Source: PALSA-612 sp963776735
Lineage (GTDB): Bacteria; Actinomycetota; Thermoleophilia; Gaiellales; Gaiellaceae
Assembly: GCA_963776735.1 (NCBI GenBank)
Contig: CAVZNV010000018.1
Coordinates: 1-64,000 of the forward strand
Reading direction: 5' to 3'
DNA: 64,000 nucleotides
Made by a program: the position numbers and the translations under genes. The number at the start of each line of letters is the position of its first letter. The first letter of the stretch is position 1. Shown piece by piece: positions 1 to 8,118 of this stretch. The notes below the pieces were generated by a model. That model was not told the DNA's origin, did no database searches, and saw nothing but the letters and a program-made list of their open reading frames with translations.

Positions 1-861
1 CTGAGGGCGCAAGGTCGCGCACGACGACGCCTGGTCGCGAACCGCATTACGGAGCTGGTTGCCACGCTGGCGGCGTTCGGCGCGGTAGCCGTGCTCGCGA
101 TCGTCGTGTTCAACGTGGTACAGCGTGCGATACCGGCCCTGAACCTTGACCTGTTCACCCAGGTGCAGGCGACGTTCGGGGAGAGCGGTGGCGGCATCAA
201 GAACGCCATCATCGGCTCCGCGATCATCGTCTCGATCGCCACTCTGTTCGCGCTGCCGACAGGCGTGCTGGTCGCGATCTACGTGTCGGAGTTCGCGCAC
301 GAGCAGGTCAGGCGCTACGTCAGGCTCGCGCTCGACGTCCTGAACGGCGTGCCTTCGATCGTGATCGGCATCTTTGTCTACGCCCTGCTCGTGGTCGGCT
401 CCGGCCAAGCGGCCTGGAAGGCGTCCTTCGCGCTCGCGATCGTGATGCTCCCCCTCGTGTCGAGGGCGACGATCGAGGTGCTCAACCTCGTCCCGAGCTC
501 GCTTCGCGAGGCCAGCTTTGCGCTCGGGGTCGCCAAATGGCGCACCGTGCTCTTCGTGATCCTCCCGACCGTCCGCGGGGGCGTGCTGACCGGGGCGACC
601 TTGGCCGTTGCGCGGGCGGCCGGCGAGACCGCGCCGCTCCTGTTCACGACATCGATCTTCCTGAACGCCGTCGTTACCGATCCCCGGCAGGCCATGGCGA
701 CGCTTCCGTTCACGATCTTCACGTACTCGGAAGCTCCGGACAAGACGCTGAACGAACAGGCATGGGCGGCCGCGTTCATCCTCATGGCGTTCGTGCTCGT
801 CACGAGCCTCACCGCACGGTTCTTCCTCTCCCGGAGCGAACGGAAGCTCCGAGGGCGCTAA
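1..861 (+). CDS. pstA: Phosphate ABC transporter permease PstA (5' end outside window)
   Basis: Inner-membrane permease subunit of the high-affinity phosphate importer PstSCAB. The reading frame is open from base 1, so the start lies upstream. An N-terminal membrane segment is followed by an extracytoplasmic stretch and the transporter core; the EAA-type cytoplasmic loop is visible around REASFALGVAKWRTV, and a late ARAAGETAPLL stretch is typical of PstA. The gene is followed after about 100 bp by pstS, so the usual order pstS-C-A-B is changed here; pstC and pstB are presumably upstream. Identification is firm. Confidence 0.93.
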   Translation: MRAQGRARRRLVANRITELVATLAAFGAVAVLAIVVFNVVQRAIPALNLDLFTQVQATFGESGGGIKNAIIGSAIIVSIATLFALPTGVLVAIYVSEFAHEQVRRYVRLALDVLNGVPSIVIGIFVYALLVVGSGQAAWKASFALAIVMLPLVSRATIEVLNLVPSSLREASFALGVAKWRTVLFVILPTVRGGVLTGATLAVARAAGETAPLLFTTSIFLNAVVTDPRQAMATLPFTIFTYSEAPDKTLNEQAWAAAFILMAFVLVTSLTARFFLSRSERKLRGR

Positions 862-866
862 CTCGC

Positions 867-899
867 GTTCACCGGCTCGTCACCAGACCGTCACCCCAA
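867..899 (+). promoter_or_regulatory. PHO box: three 11-bp direct repeats upstream of pstS
   Basis: GTTCACCGGCT (867-877), CGTCACCAGAC (878-888) and CGTCACCCCAA (889-899) follow each other with exact 11-bp periodicity. This matches the direct-repeat-unit layout known for PhoP binding in Streptomyces. It lies between pstA and pstS, implying that pstS has its own phosphate-starvation promoter activated by the PhoP encoded nearby. Confidence 0.75.
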
Positions 900-965
900 C
901 TCAGCCCACTGGACACCGCGGCCTCGTCAAGCTGGGACCGACCCACCGTCAAGGGAGAGAAACGA

Positions 966-1997
966 ATGAAAAAGCACGTCTTTGGAGGGCTTCTTGCGGT
1001 GCTCGTGGCCGTTTCGGCGATTGCGGCCACGACCGCTGGCGCGAGCCCCAAGGGTGACCAGCTCGTCGGCGCAGGTAGCACCTTCGTCTCGCCGCTCGTC
1101 TCGCAGTGGCAGAAGGACTACCCCTCGAAGACGGGCGTCAACATCGTCTATCAGCCGATCGGCTCCGGCGGCGGCATCGCAGCGATCCAGGCTCGAACGG
1201 TCGACTTCGGCGCCTCTGACGCGCCGTTGTCCCCTGACCAGTTCACCGCCTGCAAGGGCTGCTATCAGATCCCCTGGGCGCTCGGTGGGATCGCCGTCAT
1301 GGTGAACGTCAAGACCAACGCTCACGCGCCGCTGAAGATGTCGGGGCCGGTGCTCGCGCAGATCTACCTGGGCGGCATCAAGACCTGGAACGCGCCGGCG
1401 ATCGCGAAGTTGAACCCCGGCATCACGCTGCCCAACGAGCCGATCGTGCCTGTGTACAGGTCCGACGGCTCCGGCACGTCCTACGCCTTCACCGACTACC
1501 TCGCTGCAATCAGCGGCACCTGGAAGTCGAGGATCGGCGTCTCGACTCAGCCGTCGTTCCCGACGGGCGTCGGCGCGAAGGGATCGTCTGGCGTGTCCGG
1601 CGTCGTCTCCAAGACGGACGGTGCCATCGGCTACGCCGACATCGCGTTCGCGGTCACGAATCACATCCCGGTCATGGCAGTGAAGAACGCGGCCGGGAAG
1701 TTCCTGACTCCAGGGCTCGCTTCGATCGGCGCGGCGGCCAAGACGATCAAGTCGGTGCCGGCAGGCGGTGAGATGCACATCGTCAACCCGCCGAAGTCGT
1801 CGCCTGCGGCCTATCCGATCTGCACGTTCACCTACGTGATCGTCCCTCAGCAGACGGCGAAAGCCGCGCTGCTGAAGAAGTTCATCTTCTACGCAGTCAC
1901 CACCGGCCAGAAGTTCGGCATTCCGCTCCGGTTCGTGCCGATCCCGAAGGTCGTGCTGGTCTACTCAGAGAAGGTCATCGCCAAGATCCACACGTAG
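966..1997 (+). CDS. pstS: Phosphate-binding protein PstS
   Basis: Extracytoplasmic phosphate-binding protein that delivers phosphate to the PstCA permease. The ATG at 966 follows a GGGAGAG ribosome site. A signal peptide (KK then a hydrophobic run, ending near residue 25 at AGAS) precedes the mature protein. Phosphate-contact motifs are visible: GAGSTFVSPL, GSGGGIAAIQ and RSDGSGTSYAFTDYL. No lipobox Cys is seen, so it may be secreted or cell-wall associated and not a lipoprotein. Length (343 aa) is normal. It is preceded by a PHO box and followed by a terminator shared with convergent phoR. Confidence 0.95.
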   Translation: MKKHVFGGLLAVLVAVSAIAATTAGASPKGDQLVGAGSTFVSPLVSQWQKDYPSKTGVNIVYQPIGSGGGIAAIQARTVDFGASDAPLSPDQFTACKGCYQIPWALGGIAVMVNVKTNAHAPLKMSGPVLAQIYLGGIKTWNAPAIAKLNPGITLPNEPIVPVYRSDGSGTSYAFTDYLAAISGTWKSRIGVSTQPSFPTGVGAKGSSGVSGVVSKTDGAIGYADIAFAVTNHIPVMAVKNAAGKFLTPGLASIGAAAKTIKSVPAGGEMHIVNPPKSSPAAYPICTFTYVIVPQQTAKAALLKKFIFYAVTTGQKFGIPLRFVPIPKVVLVYSEKVIAKIHT

Positions 1998-2020
1998 TCC
2001 GACGTCGCTTCGGAGTGGGT

Positions 2021-2044
2021 GGAGCCGGGCTCAGTCCCGGCTCC
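2021..2044. terminator. Bidirectional hairpin between pstS and phoR
   Basis: GGAGCCGGG / CCCGGCTCC form a perfect 9-bp stem with a 6-nt loop. It sits between the 3' ends of the convergent genes pstS and phoR. There is no long T tract on either side, as is common for actinobacterial terminators. Confidence 0.7.
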
Positions 2045-2051
2045 GCTCGTT

Positions 2052-3038
2052 CTAGAGCGTGAGCGGCAGCACGCAGCGCACCTCGAGCCCGCCCTCCGGG
2101 CGGTTGAACGCCTCGGCGGTGCCGCCGGCCGATGCGACCACGTGCTTGACGATCGCGAGGCCGAGGCCGGTGCCGCGCGAGGCGCGGGCTCGGTCGGAGC
2201 GGTAAAAGCGCTCGAATAGTCTCGGCAAGTCGTCCTCGGACACGCCGGGCCCGTCGTCGATTCCTGTCAGGATCGCGGTCTCGCTCTCCCGGCGCACCGT
2301 GAGCGTGAACGTCGCGTCGGGGCCTGCGTAGCGGATCGCGTTCTCGACGAGGTTGGTCGCGACGATCTCGATCATCCGCTGGCGGAGCGGGAGCTCGATC
2401 GACGCGGGGCAGTCGAGCACGAGTGTCACACCGGCGTGGTCGGCGCGCTCGCGCAGCCGCTCGAAGACGCCGTCGAGCACGGGCAGCGCGGGCGTCGAGC
2501 CGAGCGAGACGACCGCCCGCCCGGTGTCCAGCTCGCTGAGGAAGAGCACGTCGTCGATCAGCTCGCCGATCTGCTGCACCTCGCCGCGCGCCTGCGCGAC
2601 CAGCTCGTCCGGCCTCGCGCCGGGCAGCGAGACGCTGTCGAGCAGGATCATCAGACGGGTCAGCGGCGTGCGCAGCTCGTGAGACACCGCCGCGGTGAAG
2701 CCGGCCCGCAGCTCCTCGTAGGCGGCCCGGTCGCCAGGTGCGCTCAGGTAGAGGAGCGTCTCGCGTCGTCCGTCGGCCTCGTACGGGATCTCGAGCGGCT
2801 CGCGATCCTCGCGCGCACGCATCAGCCCCGCGGGAAGCGTGGCGCCTTCGTGCAGCCCTTCGATGGCCTCGCGCGCCCGGCGGCTCGCTGCCACGACACG
2901 GCGATCCTCGTCGAGCACGAGCACGATCTCACGGCTCTCCTCGATCAGCTGGGCGGCCCTGGCGGCTGCGAGTTGCATCTCCGCGGAGCCGTTTCCCCGC
3001 TCGGAGTCCTCCTCCCGGCGGCCGAACAGTCGTGTCAC
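2052..3038 (-). CDS. phoR: Soluble PhoR-like sensor histidine kinase
   Basis: Two-component sensor kinase paired with the divergently encoded PhoP. A PAS-like region lies around residues 25-110 (VLDEDRRVVAASRRA). The HisKA dimerisation domain has the phospho-acceptor His near residue 120 (AAVSHELRTPL). The ATPase domain carries the N box (NLVENAIRYAG), a DDGPGV box and GTGLGLAIVKHVV. No transmembrane segment is present, so this protein is cytoplasmic, unlike Bacillus PhoR, and probably senses transport state through PstSCAB/PhoU or another partner. The GTG start at 3038 lies inside the shared regulatory region with phoP. The phosphate role is inferred from the pst neighbourhood and the PHO boxes. 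Confidence 0.85.
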   Translation of the reverse strand: MTRLFGRREEDSERGNGSAEMQLAAARAAQLIEESREIVLVLDEDRRVVAASRRAREAIEGLHEGATLPAGLMRAREDREPLEIPYEADGRRETLLYLSAPGDRAAYEELRAGFTAAVSHELRTPLTRLMILLDSVSLPGARPDELVAQARGEVQQIGELIDDVLFLSELDTGRAVVSLGSTPALPVLDGVFERLRERADHAGVTLVLDCPASIELPLRQRMIEIVATNLVENAIRYAGPDATFTLTVRRESETAILTGIDDGPGVSEDDLPRLFERFYRSDRARASRGTGLGLAIVKHVVASAGGTAEAFNRPEGGLEVRCVLPLTL

Positions 3039-3065
3039 GAGATGTTCACCTGTCGTTCACCGATC
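3033..3065 (+). promoter_or_regulatory. PHO-box-like direct repeats in the phoR/phoP divergent promoter
   Basis: GTTCACCTGTC (3044-3054) and GTTCACCGATC (3055-3065) are adjacent 11-bp units; a degenerate third unit TGTCACGAGAT (3033-3043) overlaps the phoR start codon. The periodicity matches the boxes upstream of pstS and suggests that PhoP controls its own gene and phoR. Confidence 0.7.
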
Positions 3066-3095
3066 GAATCCGGCACCCGGACTATCGTAGGTCGC

Positions 3096-3791
3096 GTGGC
3101 AAAGGTCCTGATCGTCGAGGACGACGAGGTCATCGCACGGGGAATGGCCGAGCACCTGAAGGCGGCCGGGTTCGACCCGATCGCCGTCGGTGCCGGTGAA
3201 GTCGGTCTCGCCCGGCTGCGCTACGAGAACCCGGACGTCTGCGTGCTCGACCTGATGCTGCCAGGCATCGACGGCTGGCGGCTGATCGAGGCAGCCCGCA
3301 GCGAGGGAATCGGCACACCGATCCTCGTCGTCAGCGCGCGCGGCACCGAGCACGACCGCGTGCACGCACTCGAGATCGGAGCGGACGACTACCTCGTCAA
3401 GCCGTTCTCGATGAAGGAGCTCGTCGCGCGCGTGAAGGCTGCCGTCCGCCGCGGCGTCCGTGCGCAGGATCCTCCTCGCGGCGACGCGATCGAGATCGAG
3501 GAGCTCCGCATCGACCCGCGCGAGGTGCAGGCGTTCGTCGACGGGACAAGCGCCGAGCTGACGCCGACCGAGTTCAAGCTCCTGTACACGCTCGCACTCG
3601 AGCGCGGCCGCGTCGTCACCCGCGACGAGCTGCTGCAGCGCATCTGGGGCCGCCGTCAGACGCACCGCGACCGCACCGTCGACGTGTTCGTCCGGCGGCT
3701 ACGCGACAAGATCGACAAGCGGTCGACCGAGCACACCTTCATCCAGACGCGCTACGGCGTCGGCTACAAGCTCGACCCGCAGCTGAAGTAG
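3096..3791 (+). CDS. phoP: PhoP-type response regulator (OmpR family)
   Basis: DNA-binding response regulator of the phosphate response. The receiver domain has the acidic pocket (VEDD near residues 8-10), the phospho-acceptor Asp near residue 52 (LDLMLPG) and the conserved Lys in DDYLVKPF. The C-terminal winged helix shows LTPTEFKLLYTLA and RTVDVFVRRLRDKI, typical of OmpR/PhoB. GTG at 3096 is chosen because the receiver begins immediately after it; earlier in-frame starts would run through the PHO box. Divergent from phoR. Confidence 0.92.
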   Translation: MAKVLIVEDDEVIARGMAEHLKAAGFDPIAVGAGEVGLARLRYENPDVCVLDLMLPGIDGWRLIEAARSEGIGTPILVVSARGTEHDRVHALEIGADDYLVKPFSMKELVARVKAAVRRGVRAQDPPRGDAIEIEELRIDPREVQAFVDGTSAELTPTEFKLLYTLALERGRVVTRDELLQRIWGRRQTHRDRTVDVFVRRLRDKIDKRSTEHTFIQTRYGVGYKLDPQLK

Positions 3792-3827
3792 CGCGGCCGT
3801 CGCAGCCCGCGCCGTAGTGTCCCGCGC

Positions 3828-4289
3828 GTGGACACCGCGATCGCCGCGCTGCACGTGCTGGCCGCCGCCGTCTGGGTGGGAGGCACGGTGGCACTCGTCT
3901 TCATCGCAGTGCCGATGGCGCGGCAGTTCGAGGGCGAGAACCGGGCCAAGGCGCTGCGCCGGCTCGGGCAAGGATGGCGGCCGCTCGGCTGGAGCATGCT
4001 GGCGATCCTCGGCGGCACCGGCCTCGTCCTCGCCGGGCACGACGGCGTCTATTCCGGCGACGCGTCGGCCGAGTTCTACGCCGTCTTCGCGGTCAAGGTC
4101 GCGCTCGTCGCGGCGCTCGTGATCGGCGCGGCCGTGCACGACTTCTGGCTCGGGCCGGGACTCGCGCGGCAAATCCGCGAGAGCCGGCCTCAGACGCTGC
4201 GGCGACCGCTCGTCGTGGTCGGCTGGTGCAACTTCGCGCTCACGCTGACGGTGCCCGTGCTGGGGACCGTCCTGGCCCATCTCGGATAG
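3828..4289 (+). CDS. CopD-like four-helix membrane protein
   Basis: Small integral membrane protein (153 aa) with about four hydrophobic helices. The first helix pattern HVLAAAVWVGGTVAL, with His and Trp-Val-Gly-Gly, is typical of the CopD/YcnJ-like (DUF4149-like) family. Such proteins are linked to copper handling or haem-type ligands, but no copper genes are adjacent apart from the cupredoxin 1.7 kb downstream on the other strand. It lies 9 bp upstream of the aldolase-domain gene and may be co-transcribed with it. The function is not established by the sequence. Confidence 0.65.
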   Translation: MDTAIAALHVLAAAVWVGGTVALVFIAVPMARQFEGENRAKALRRLGQGWRPLGWSMLAILGGTGLVLAGHDGVYSGDASAEFYAVFAVKVALVAALVIGAAVHDFWLGPGLARQIRESRPQTLRRPLVVVGWCNFALTLTVPVLGTVLAHLG

Positions 4290-4298
4290 ATTCGGCCC

Positions 4299-5378
4299 GT
4301 GCAGTACGCGTTCTTCGGCAGTGCGACCTCTGAAGAGCTCGACCGGTTCGCGCATCTGATCGGCTCGGCCCTCGAGGGCGTCGGCTTCACCTCGTCGAAC
4401 GGCGACGCGCAGGATGCGAACCTCGTCCTCAGCCTCATGGATCTCGACGATCCCAAGCCGTTTCGCCGGCGCGGCAAGGGCACCTACGTCGTCGGCGTCT
4501 TCGAGCGGCCGGAGCATCCGGAGCCGATCGAGGAGTCGCTTCGCGCCGATTACCCGCAGCTCCTCCGCGGCCTCGCGAACCTCGTGCTCGACTACGTGCC
4601 GGGCCGGGGCGCGTGGTTCACGACGATGGAGCGCGGCCACTACGGCATCTCCGCGAGCGACGACGAGAAGCTCGCCGAGCTCGTGGTGCAGCGGCTCGTT
4701 CCCCTCGCGAGCTCGCGGCTCGTGATCGACAACGAGTTCCGTACGGACCTCGAGCCGGAGCTCTGGAACGGCGACGCGATCACCGACTCGATCCGCGCCG
4801 CCGGCGTGCGCCTCCAGGAGCTCGACCTGCTGCCGAACCCGTTCCCGATCGAGGATCTGCTCAACGAGCGCGAGCTGCGGCACGTAAAGCGGCTCTACGG
4901 CATCGGCGGGCTCTCGTACGGGAACCTGTCGGCGCGGAAGGACGAGCGGCGCTTCTGGATGAGCGCGAGCGGCGTCGACAAGTCCCGTCTCGAGATTCCC
5001 GGCCGCGACATCCTGCTCGTCTCCGACTACGACGCGGAGAACGGGTCGATGGTGCTGAGCGTGCCGCCGAACGTCGAACCGCGCCGCGTGTCCGTCGACG
5101 CGATCGAGCACTGGATGATCTACCAGGAGCACCCCGCGGTCGGCGCGATCATCCATGTCCATGCGTGGATGGAGGGCATTACCGCGACCGACGTGAACTA
5201 CCCCTGCGGCACAGAAGAGCTGGCGCGCTCGGTCGCCGAGCTCGTCCGCCAGGCGCCCGACCCGAACCACGCCGTCGTCGGCCTGCGGAACCACGGCATC
5301 ACCGTGACCGGCCCGAGCCTCGAGGAGATCCTCGACCGCATCGAGCCGAGCGTGCTGCGCGAAATCCCGATGACCTAG
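4299..5378 (+). CDS. Class II aldolase/adducin-domain protein with extra N-terminal domain
   Basis: 359 aa. Residues about 185-355 form a class II aldolase/adducin fold: GNLSAR near the start, HVHAWMEGI carrying the metal-binding HxH pair, and GLRNHGITVTG with the third metal His. Residues 1-170 form a separate domain that I do not recognise (hydrophobic strands such as YVVGVFERPEHPE). Class II aldolases cleave or epimerise phosphorylated sugars using divalent metal; the substrate here is unknown. The fusion with a 170-aa N-terminal domain is unusual, since family members are often 200-260 aa. Confidence 0.75.
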   Translation: MQYAFFGSATSEELDRFAHLIGSALEGVGFTSSNGDAQDANLVLSLMDLDDPKPFRRRGKGTYVVGVFERPEHPEPIEESLRADYPQLLRGLANLVLDYVPGRGAWFTTMERGHYGISASDDEKLAELVVQRLVPLASSRLVIDNEFRTDLEPELWNGDAITDSIRAAGVRLQELDLLPNPFPIEDLLNERELRHVKRLYGIGGLSYGNLSARKDERRFWMSASGVDKSRLEIPGRDILLVSDYDAENGSMVLSVPPNVEPRRVSVDAIEHWMIYQEHPAVGAIIHVHAWMEGITATDVNYPCGTEELARSVAELVRQAPDPNHAVVGLRNHGITVTGPSLEEILDRIEPSVLREIPMT

Positions 5379-5584
5379 GCCCTTCCGGCCACCGGCCCGC
5401 CGTGCGCCCGGGTCATGGCCCCACCTAGCCCAACGAGCCATGGCCGAGGGACAGTCACTCTCGTCGTCAGCCCGCTCCCAGCCTCAACGGCTGTCCTAAC
5501 CTCGGGCGTCCCTTCGAGCCATGTCCTAGTGACTGTCCCATGGGACAGTCACTAGGACGCGTCCGAAAGAGACATGTTGGCCGG
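5379..5584. repeat. Intergenic region with a perfect 36-nt palindrome
   Basis: Between two convergent genes. Positions 5523-5558 form a perfect palindrome: the arm GTCCTAGTGACTGTCC is followed by CATG and its exact reverse complement. Part of the same arm, GGGACAGTCACT, recurs at 5448-5459. It may act as a bidirectional terminator or be a dispersed REP-type repeat; no gene is visible. Confidence 0.7.
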
Positions 5585-5941
5585 CTATTTGACGATGAGC
5601 TTGCCCTTCATCCCGGCGGCCTCGTGGCCCGGGACGGTGCAGTAGAACGTGTAGACGCCGGGCTTGAGGTTGGCCGTCACCTTCGACGTGCCGCCCTTGC
5701 CGACGACCTTGCCCTTCACCTTGACGCCGTTCCCCTTGATCGCGACGTCGTGCGACAGGAACGATGGGTTGCTCATCACGATCGTCATCTTGCCGGCCTT
5801 CGCGGTCAGGACCTTCTTGCTGTAGGCGAGGCTCGCCTTCGACGCCGAGAGCTTCAGCGTCGTGCTCCCTGCGAACGCGAGCGAGACGGCCGTCAACGCC
5901 GATGCGGCGACGACCGCGATTCCGACCACCCACTTCTTCAT
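5585..5941 (-). CDS. Secreted cupredoxin (plastocyanin-like blue copper protein)
   Basis: 118-aa exported small copper protein. ATG at 5941 opens a signal peptide (MKKWVVGIAVVAASALTAV...) with cleavage near AFAG. The mature domain ends with the type 1 copper motif: an upstream His (SHDV), then YCTVPGHEAAGM giving the Cys, His and Met ligands in the order and spacing of plastocyanin/sulfocyanin. The likely role is electron transfer or copper binding outside the membrane. A GGAGGGG ribosome site precedes the chosen start. Confidence 0.88.
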   Translation of the reverse strand: MKKWVVGIAVVAASALTAVSLAFAGSTTLKLSASKASLAYSKKVLTAKAGKMTIVMSNPSFLSHDVAIKGNGVKVKGKVVGKGGTSKVTANLKPGVYTFYCTVPGHEAAGMKGKLIVK

Positions 5942-5990
5942 CGAGTACCCCTCCTTGCTCCCTGCGGGCGATGTCGAGCTGACGATAGCC

Positions 5991-6716
5991 TCACGACGGC
6001 GGCCGCAGCACGGCGAACTGGTCGGTGATCGCGAGCGCACGCTCCCTGAACCGGTAGAGCTCTGCGGGCCGGCCTCCGGTGCGTCCCGGGGCGCGACGGT
6101 CGCCGGTCGGCTCGAGGACGCCGCGGCGGAGCAGGACTCGCTTCAGGTTCGTCGCAGAGACCTCGTGACCCAGCGCCGCGGCATAGAGGTCGCGGAGCTC
6201 GGCCATCGTGAACTCGGGCGGGGCGAGCGCGAACCCGAGGTTCGTGTACGAGAGCTTGGCGCGGAGCCGCTCACGGCCGGCCATCGCGACCTGGCCGTGG
6301 TCGAACGCCATCGGCGGCAGGGCGTCGAGCGGATGCCAGCCGGTGTCAACGGGCACCGATGGGTCGACGCCCGCGGGGACGAGCCCGAGATAGGCCGTCG
6401 CGAGCTGCCACTCGCGCGGGTGCCGGTCCGGGTCGCTGCGCGTCTCGAGCTGCTCGAGGTGGGAAAGCTCGCGGACATCGACTTTCGCGGCCAGGTGTCT
6501 CCGGATCGAGTCGTCGAGCCGCTCGCCGGGGGAGAGGTAGCCGCCCGGAAGCGCCCAGCAACCCTCGAACGGCTCCTTGGCCCGCTGCCAGAGGAGCACC
6601 TGGAGCACGCCGTCGCGCACCTGGAGGACGACACCGAGCGCCACGTGAGCCGGGCGCGATGTTTTCGCCTCGGGGTCGGTGACGATGCTAGACTGTCGCG
6701 GAGGTTTTAGACTCAC
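5991..6716 (-). CDS. nrtR: NrtR-type Nudix transcriptional regulator of NAD biosynthesis
   Basis: 241 aa: an N-terminal Nudix fold (about 20-150) followed by a winged-helix DNA-binding domain (about 155-235). The Nudix box region GGYLSPGERLDDSIRRHLAA has lost the REXXEE glutamates, so it should bind an NAD-derived ligand (ADP-ribose in studied NrtRs) without hydrolysing it. The gene is divergent from nadB-nadC-nadA, exactly the expected target. The GTG start at 6716 lies inside the palindromic operator, implying tight autoregulation and a very short or absent 5' leader. Confidence 0.88.
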   Translation of the reverse strand: MSLKPPRQSSIVTDPEAKTSRPAHVALGVVLQVRDGVLQVLLWQRAKEPFEGCWALPGGYLSPGERLDDSIRRHLAAKVDVRELSHLEQLETRSDPDRHPREWQLATAYLGLVPAGVDPSVPVDTGWHPLDALPPMAFDHGQVAMAGRERLRAKLSYTNLGFALAPPEFTMAELRDLYAAALGHEVSATNLKRVLLRRGVLEPTGDRRAPGRTGGRPAELYRFRERALAITDQFAVLRPPS

Positions 6717-6726
6717 AGTCGAAAAC
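6704..6726. promoter_or_regulatory. Candidate NrtR operator between nrtR and nadB
   Basis: GTTTTAGACT-CAC-AGTCGAAAAC is an inverted repeat with one mismatch. The left half contains a TAGACT -10-like hexamer (6708-6713), with another at 6689-6694. The palindrome covers the nrtR start codon and lies 7 bp before the nadB ATG, so bound repressor would block both genes. Confidence 0.7.
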
Positions 6727-6732
6727 TAGCAG

Positions 6733-8118
6733 ATGAGCGCTCAGCGAACAGGATTGGTGGTCGTCGGCGGAGGGATCGCCGGCATGTACGCGGCCCTGTG
6801 CGCGGCCGCCGAGACCGACGTCGTGCTCCTGACGAAGGGGCCGCTGCTCACGTCGGCGAGCTACCTCGCCCAGGGCGGCGTCGCTGCCGCAGTCGGGGAG
6901 GACGACTCGCCCGAACTGCACGCCGAGGACACGCTTCGCGCCGGCCGCGGGCTGTGCCGGCCGAGGGCGGTCGCGGTGCTGACCGAGGAGGCCCCTGCGC
7001 GCGTGGCCGATCTCGTCGCGCTCGGCGTTCCGTTCGACGAGGAGCTCGGGCTCGAGGGCGGCCACTCCCGGCGGCGCGTCGTGCACGCGGGAGGTGCGGC
7101 CACCGGCGCGGTGATCGCGCGCGTGCTGGCCGGGCGCGTGCTCGAGCACCCGCGCATCCTCGTCCACGAGGGCAAGCGCGTCCGCGAGCTCGTGAACGGC
7201 GGCGTACGCACCGACTCGGGGCTGACGCGCGGCCGGGCGACGCTGATCGCCACAGGCGGCTACTCGGCGCTCTGGGCGCGGACGACGAATCCGCCGGGCT
7301 CGGTCGGCGACGGGATCGTGCTCGCCTACTTCGCCGGCGGGCCGATTGCCGATCTCGAGCTGGTGCAGTTCCATCCGACCGTCGTCGCGGGGAACGGATT
7401 GCTGCTGACCGAGGCGCTCCGCGGCGAAGGCGCGCTGCTGCTCGACGAGCGCGGCGAGCGCTTCACCGACGAGCTGGCGCCCCGCGACGTCGTCGCACGC
7501 GCGATCGACGCGCGCGGGACGGCGCTGCTCGACCTCCGCGCCATCGACCGCGACCGCTTCGCGGGCTTGATGGACGAGCTCGCATCCCACGGCTTCGATC
7601 CAGGCGCCGAGCCGATCCCGGTCTCGCCAGCAGCCCACTACACGATGGGCGGGATCGTCACCGACCTCGACGGTCGCACCGGCGTCCCCGGCGTCTACGC
7701 GGCGGGCGAGTGCGCGTGTACGGGCGTCCACGGTGCGAACCGACTCGCCTCGAACTCCTTGCTCGAGTGCCTCGTCTTCGGCCGCCGAGCCGGCCTGGCA
7801 GCCCTCTCGGATCCTGCGCCGGCCTTGCAACACAGTGTTGCTTGGAACGACAGGGCCGGAATCGACGAGGTGACGCCCGAGCTGCGCGGGGCGATGTGGC
7901 GCGATGCCGGTTTGATCCGCGACGCGGCCGGGCTCGAACAGCTCACGCACACGCCGCACACGCTGGCACGGCTCGTTGCCCGGGGCGGGCTTGCGCGCGA
8001 GGAAAGCCGCGGCGGCCATTTCCGTGCCGACTTCCCGTTCGAGGACGAGGCGTTCGCCGCACACACGGTCATCCGGCCGGGCACGGGCGAGCGCGTGGAG
8101 CTGGAGCGATGGAGCTGA
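6733..8118 (+). CDS. nadB: L-aspartate oxidase
   Basis: FAD enzyme oxidising L-aspartate to iminoaspartate, first step of de novo NAD synthesis. FAD-binding GGGIAGMYAAL lies at the N-terminus; AQGGVAAAVGEDDS, the HYTMGGIVTD motif and the C-terminal GVHGANRLASNSLLECLVFG signature of NadB/SdhA are present. 461 aa, somewhat shorter than E. coli NadB (540), mainly at the C-terminal helical domain. It overlaps nadC by 10 bp in an operon nadB-nadC-nadA controlled by NrtR. Confidence 0.95.
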   Translation: MSAQRTGLVVVGGGIAGMYAALCAAAETDVVLLTKGPLLTSASYLAQGGVAAAVGEDDSPELHAEDTLRAGRGLCRPRAVAVLTEEAPARVADLVALGVPFDEELGLEGGHSRRRVVHAGGAATGAVIARVLAGRVLEHPRILVHEGKRVRELVNGGVRTDSGLTRGRATLIATGGYSALWARTTNPPGSVGDGIVLAYFAGGPIADLELVQFHPTVVAGNGLLLTEALRGEGALLLDERGERFTDELAPRDVVARAIDARGTALLDLRAIDRDRFAGLMDELASHGFDPGAEPIPVSPAAHYTMGGIVTDLDGRTGVPGVYAAGECACTGVHGANRLASNSLLECLVFGRRAGLAALSDPAPALQHSVAWNDRAGIDEVTPELRGAMWRDAGLIRDAAGLEQLTHTPHTLARLVARGGLAREESRGGHFRADFPFEDEAFAAHTVIRPGTGERVELERWS

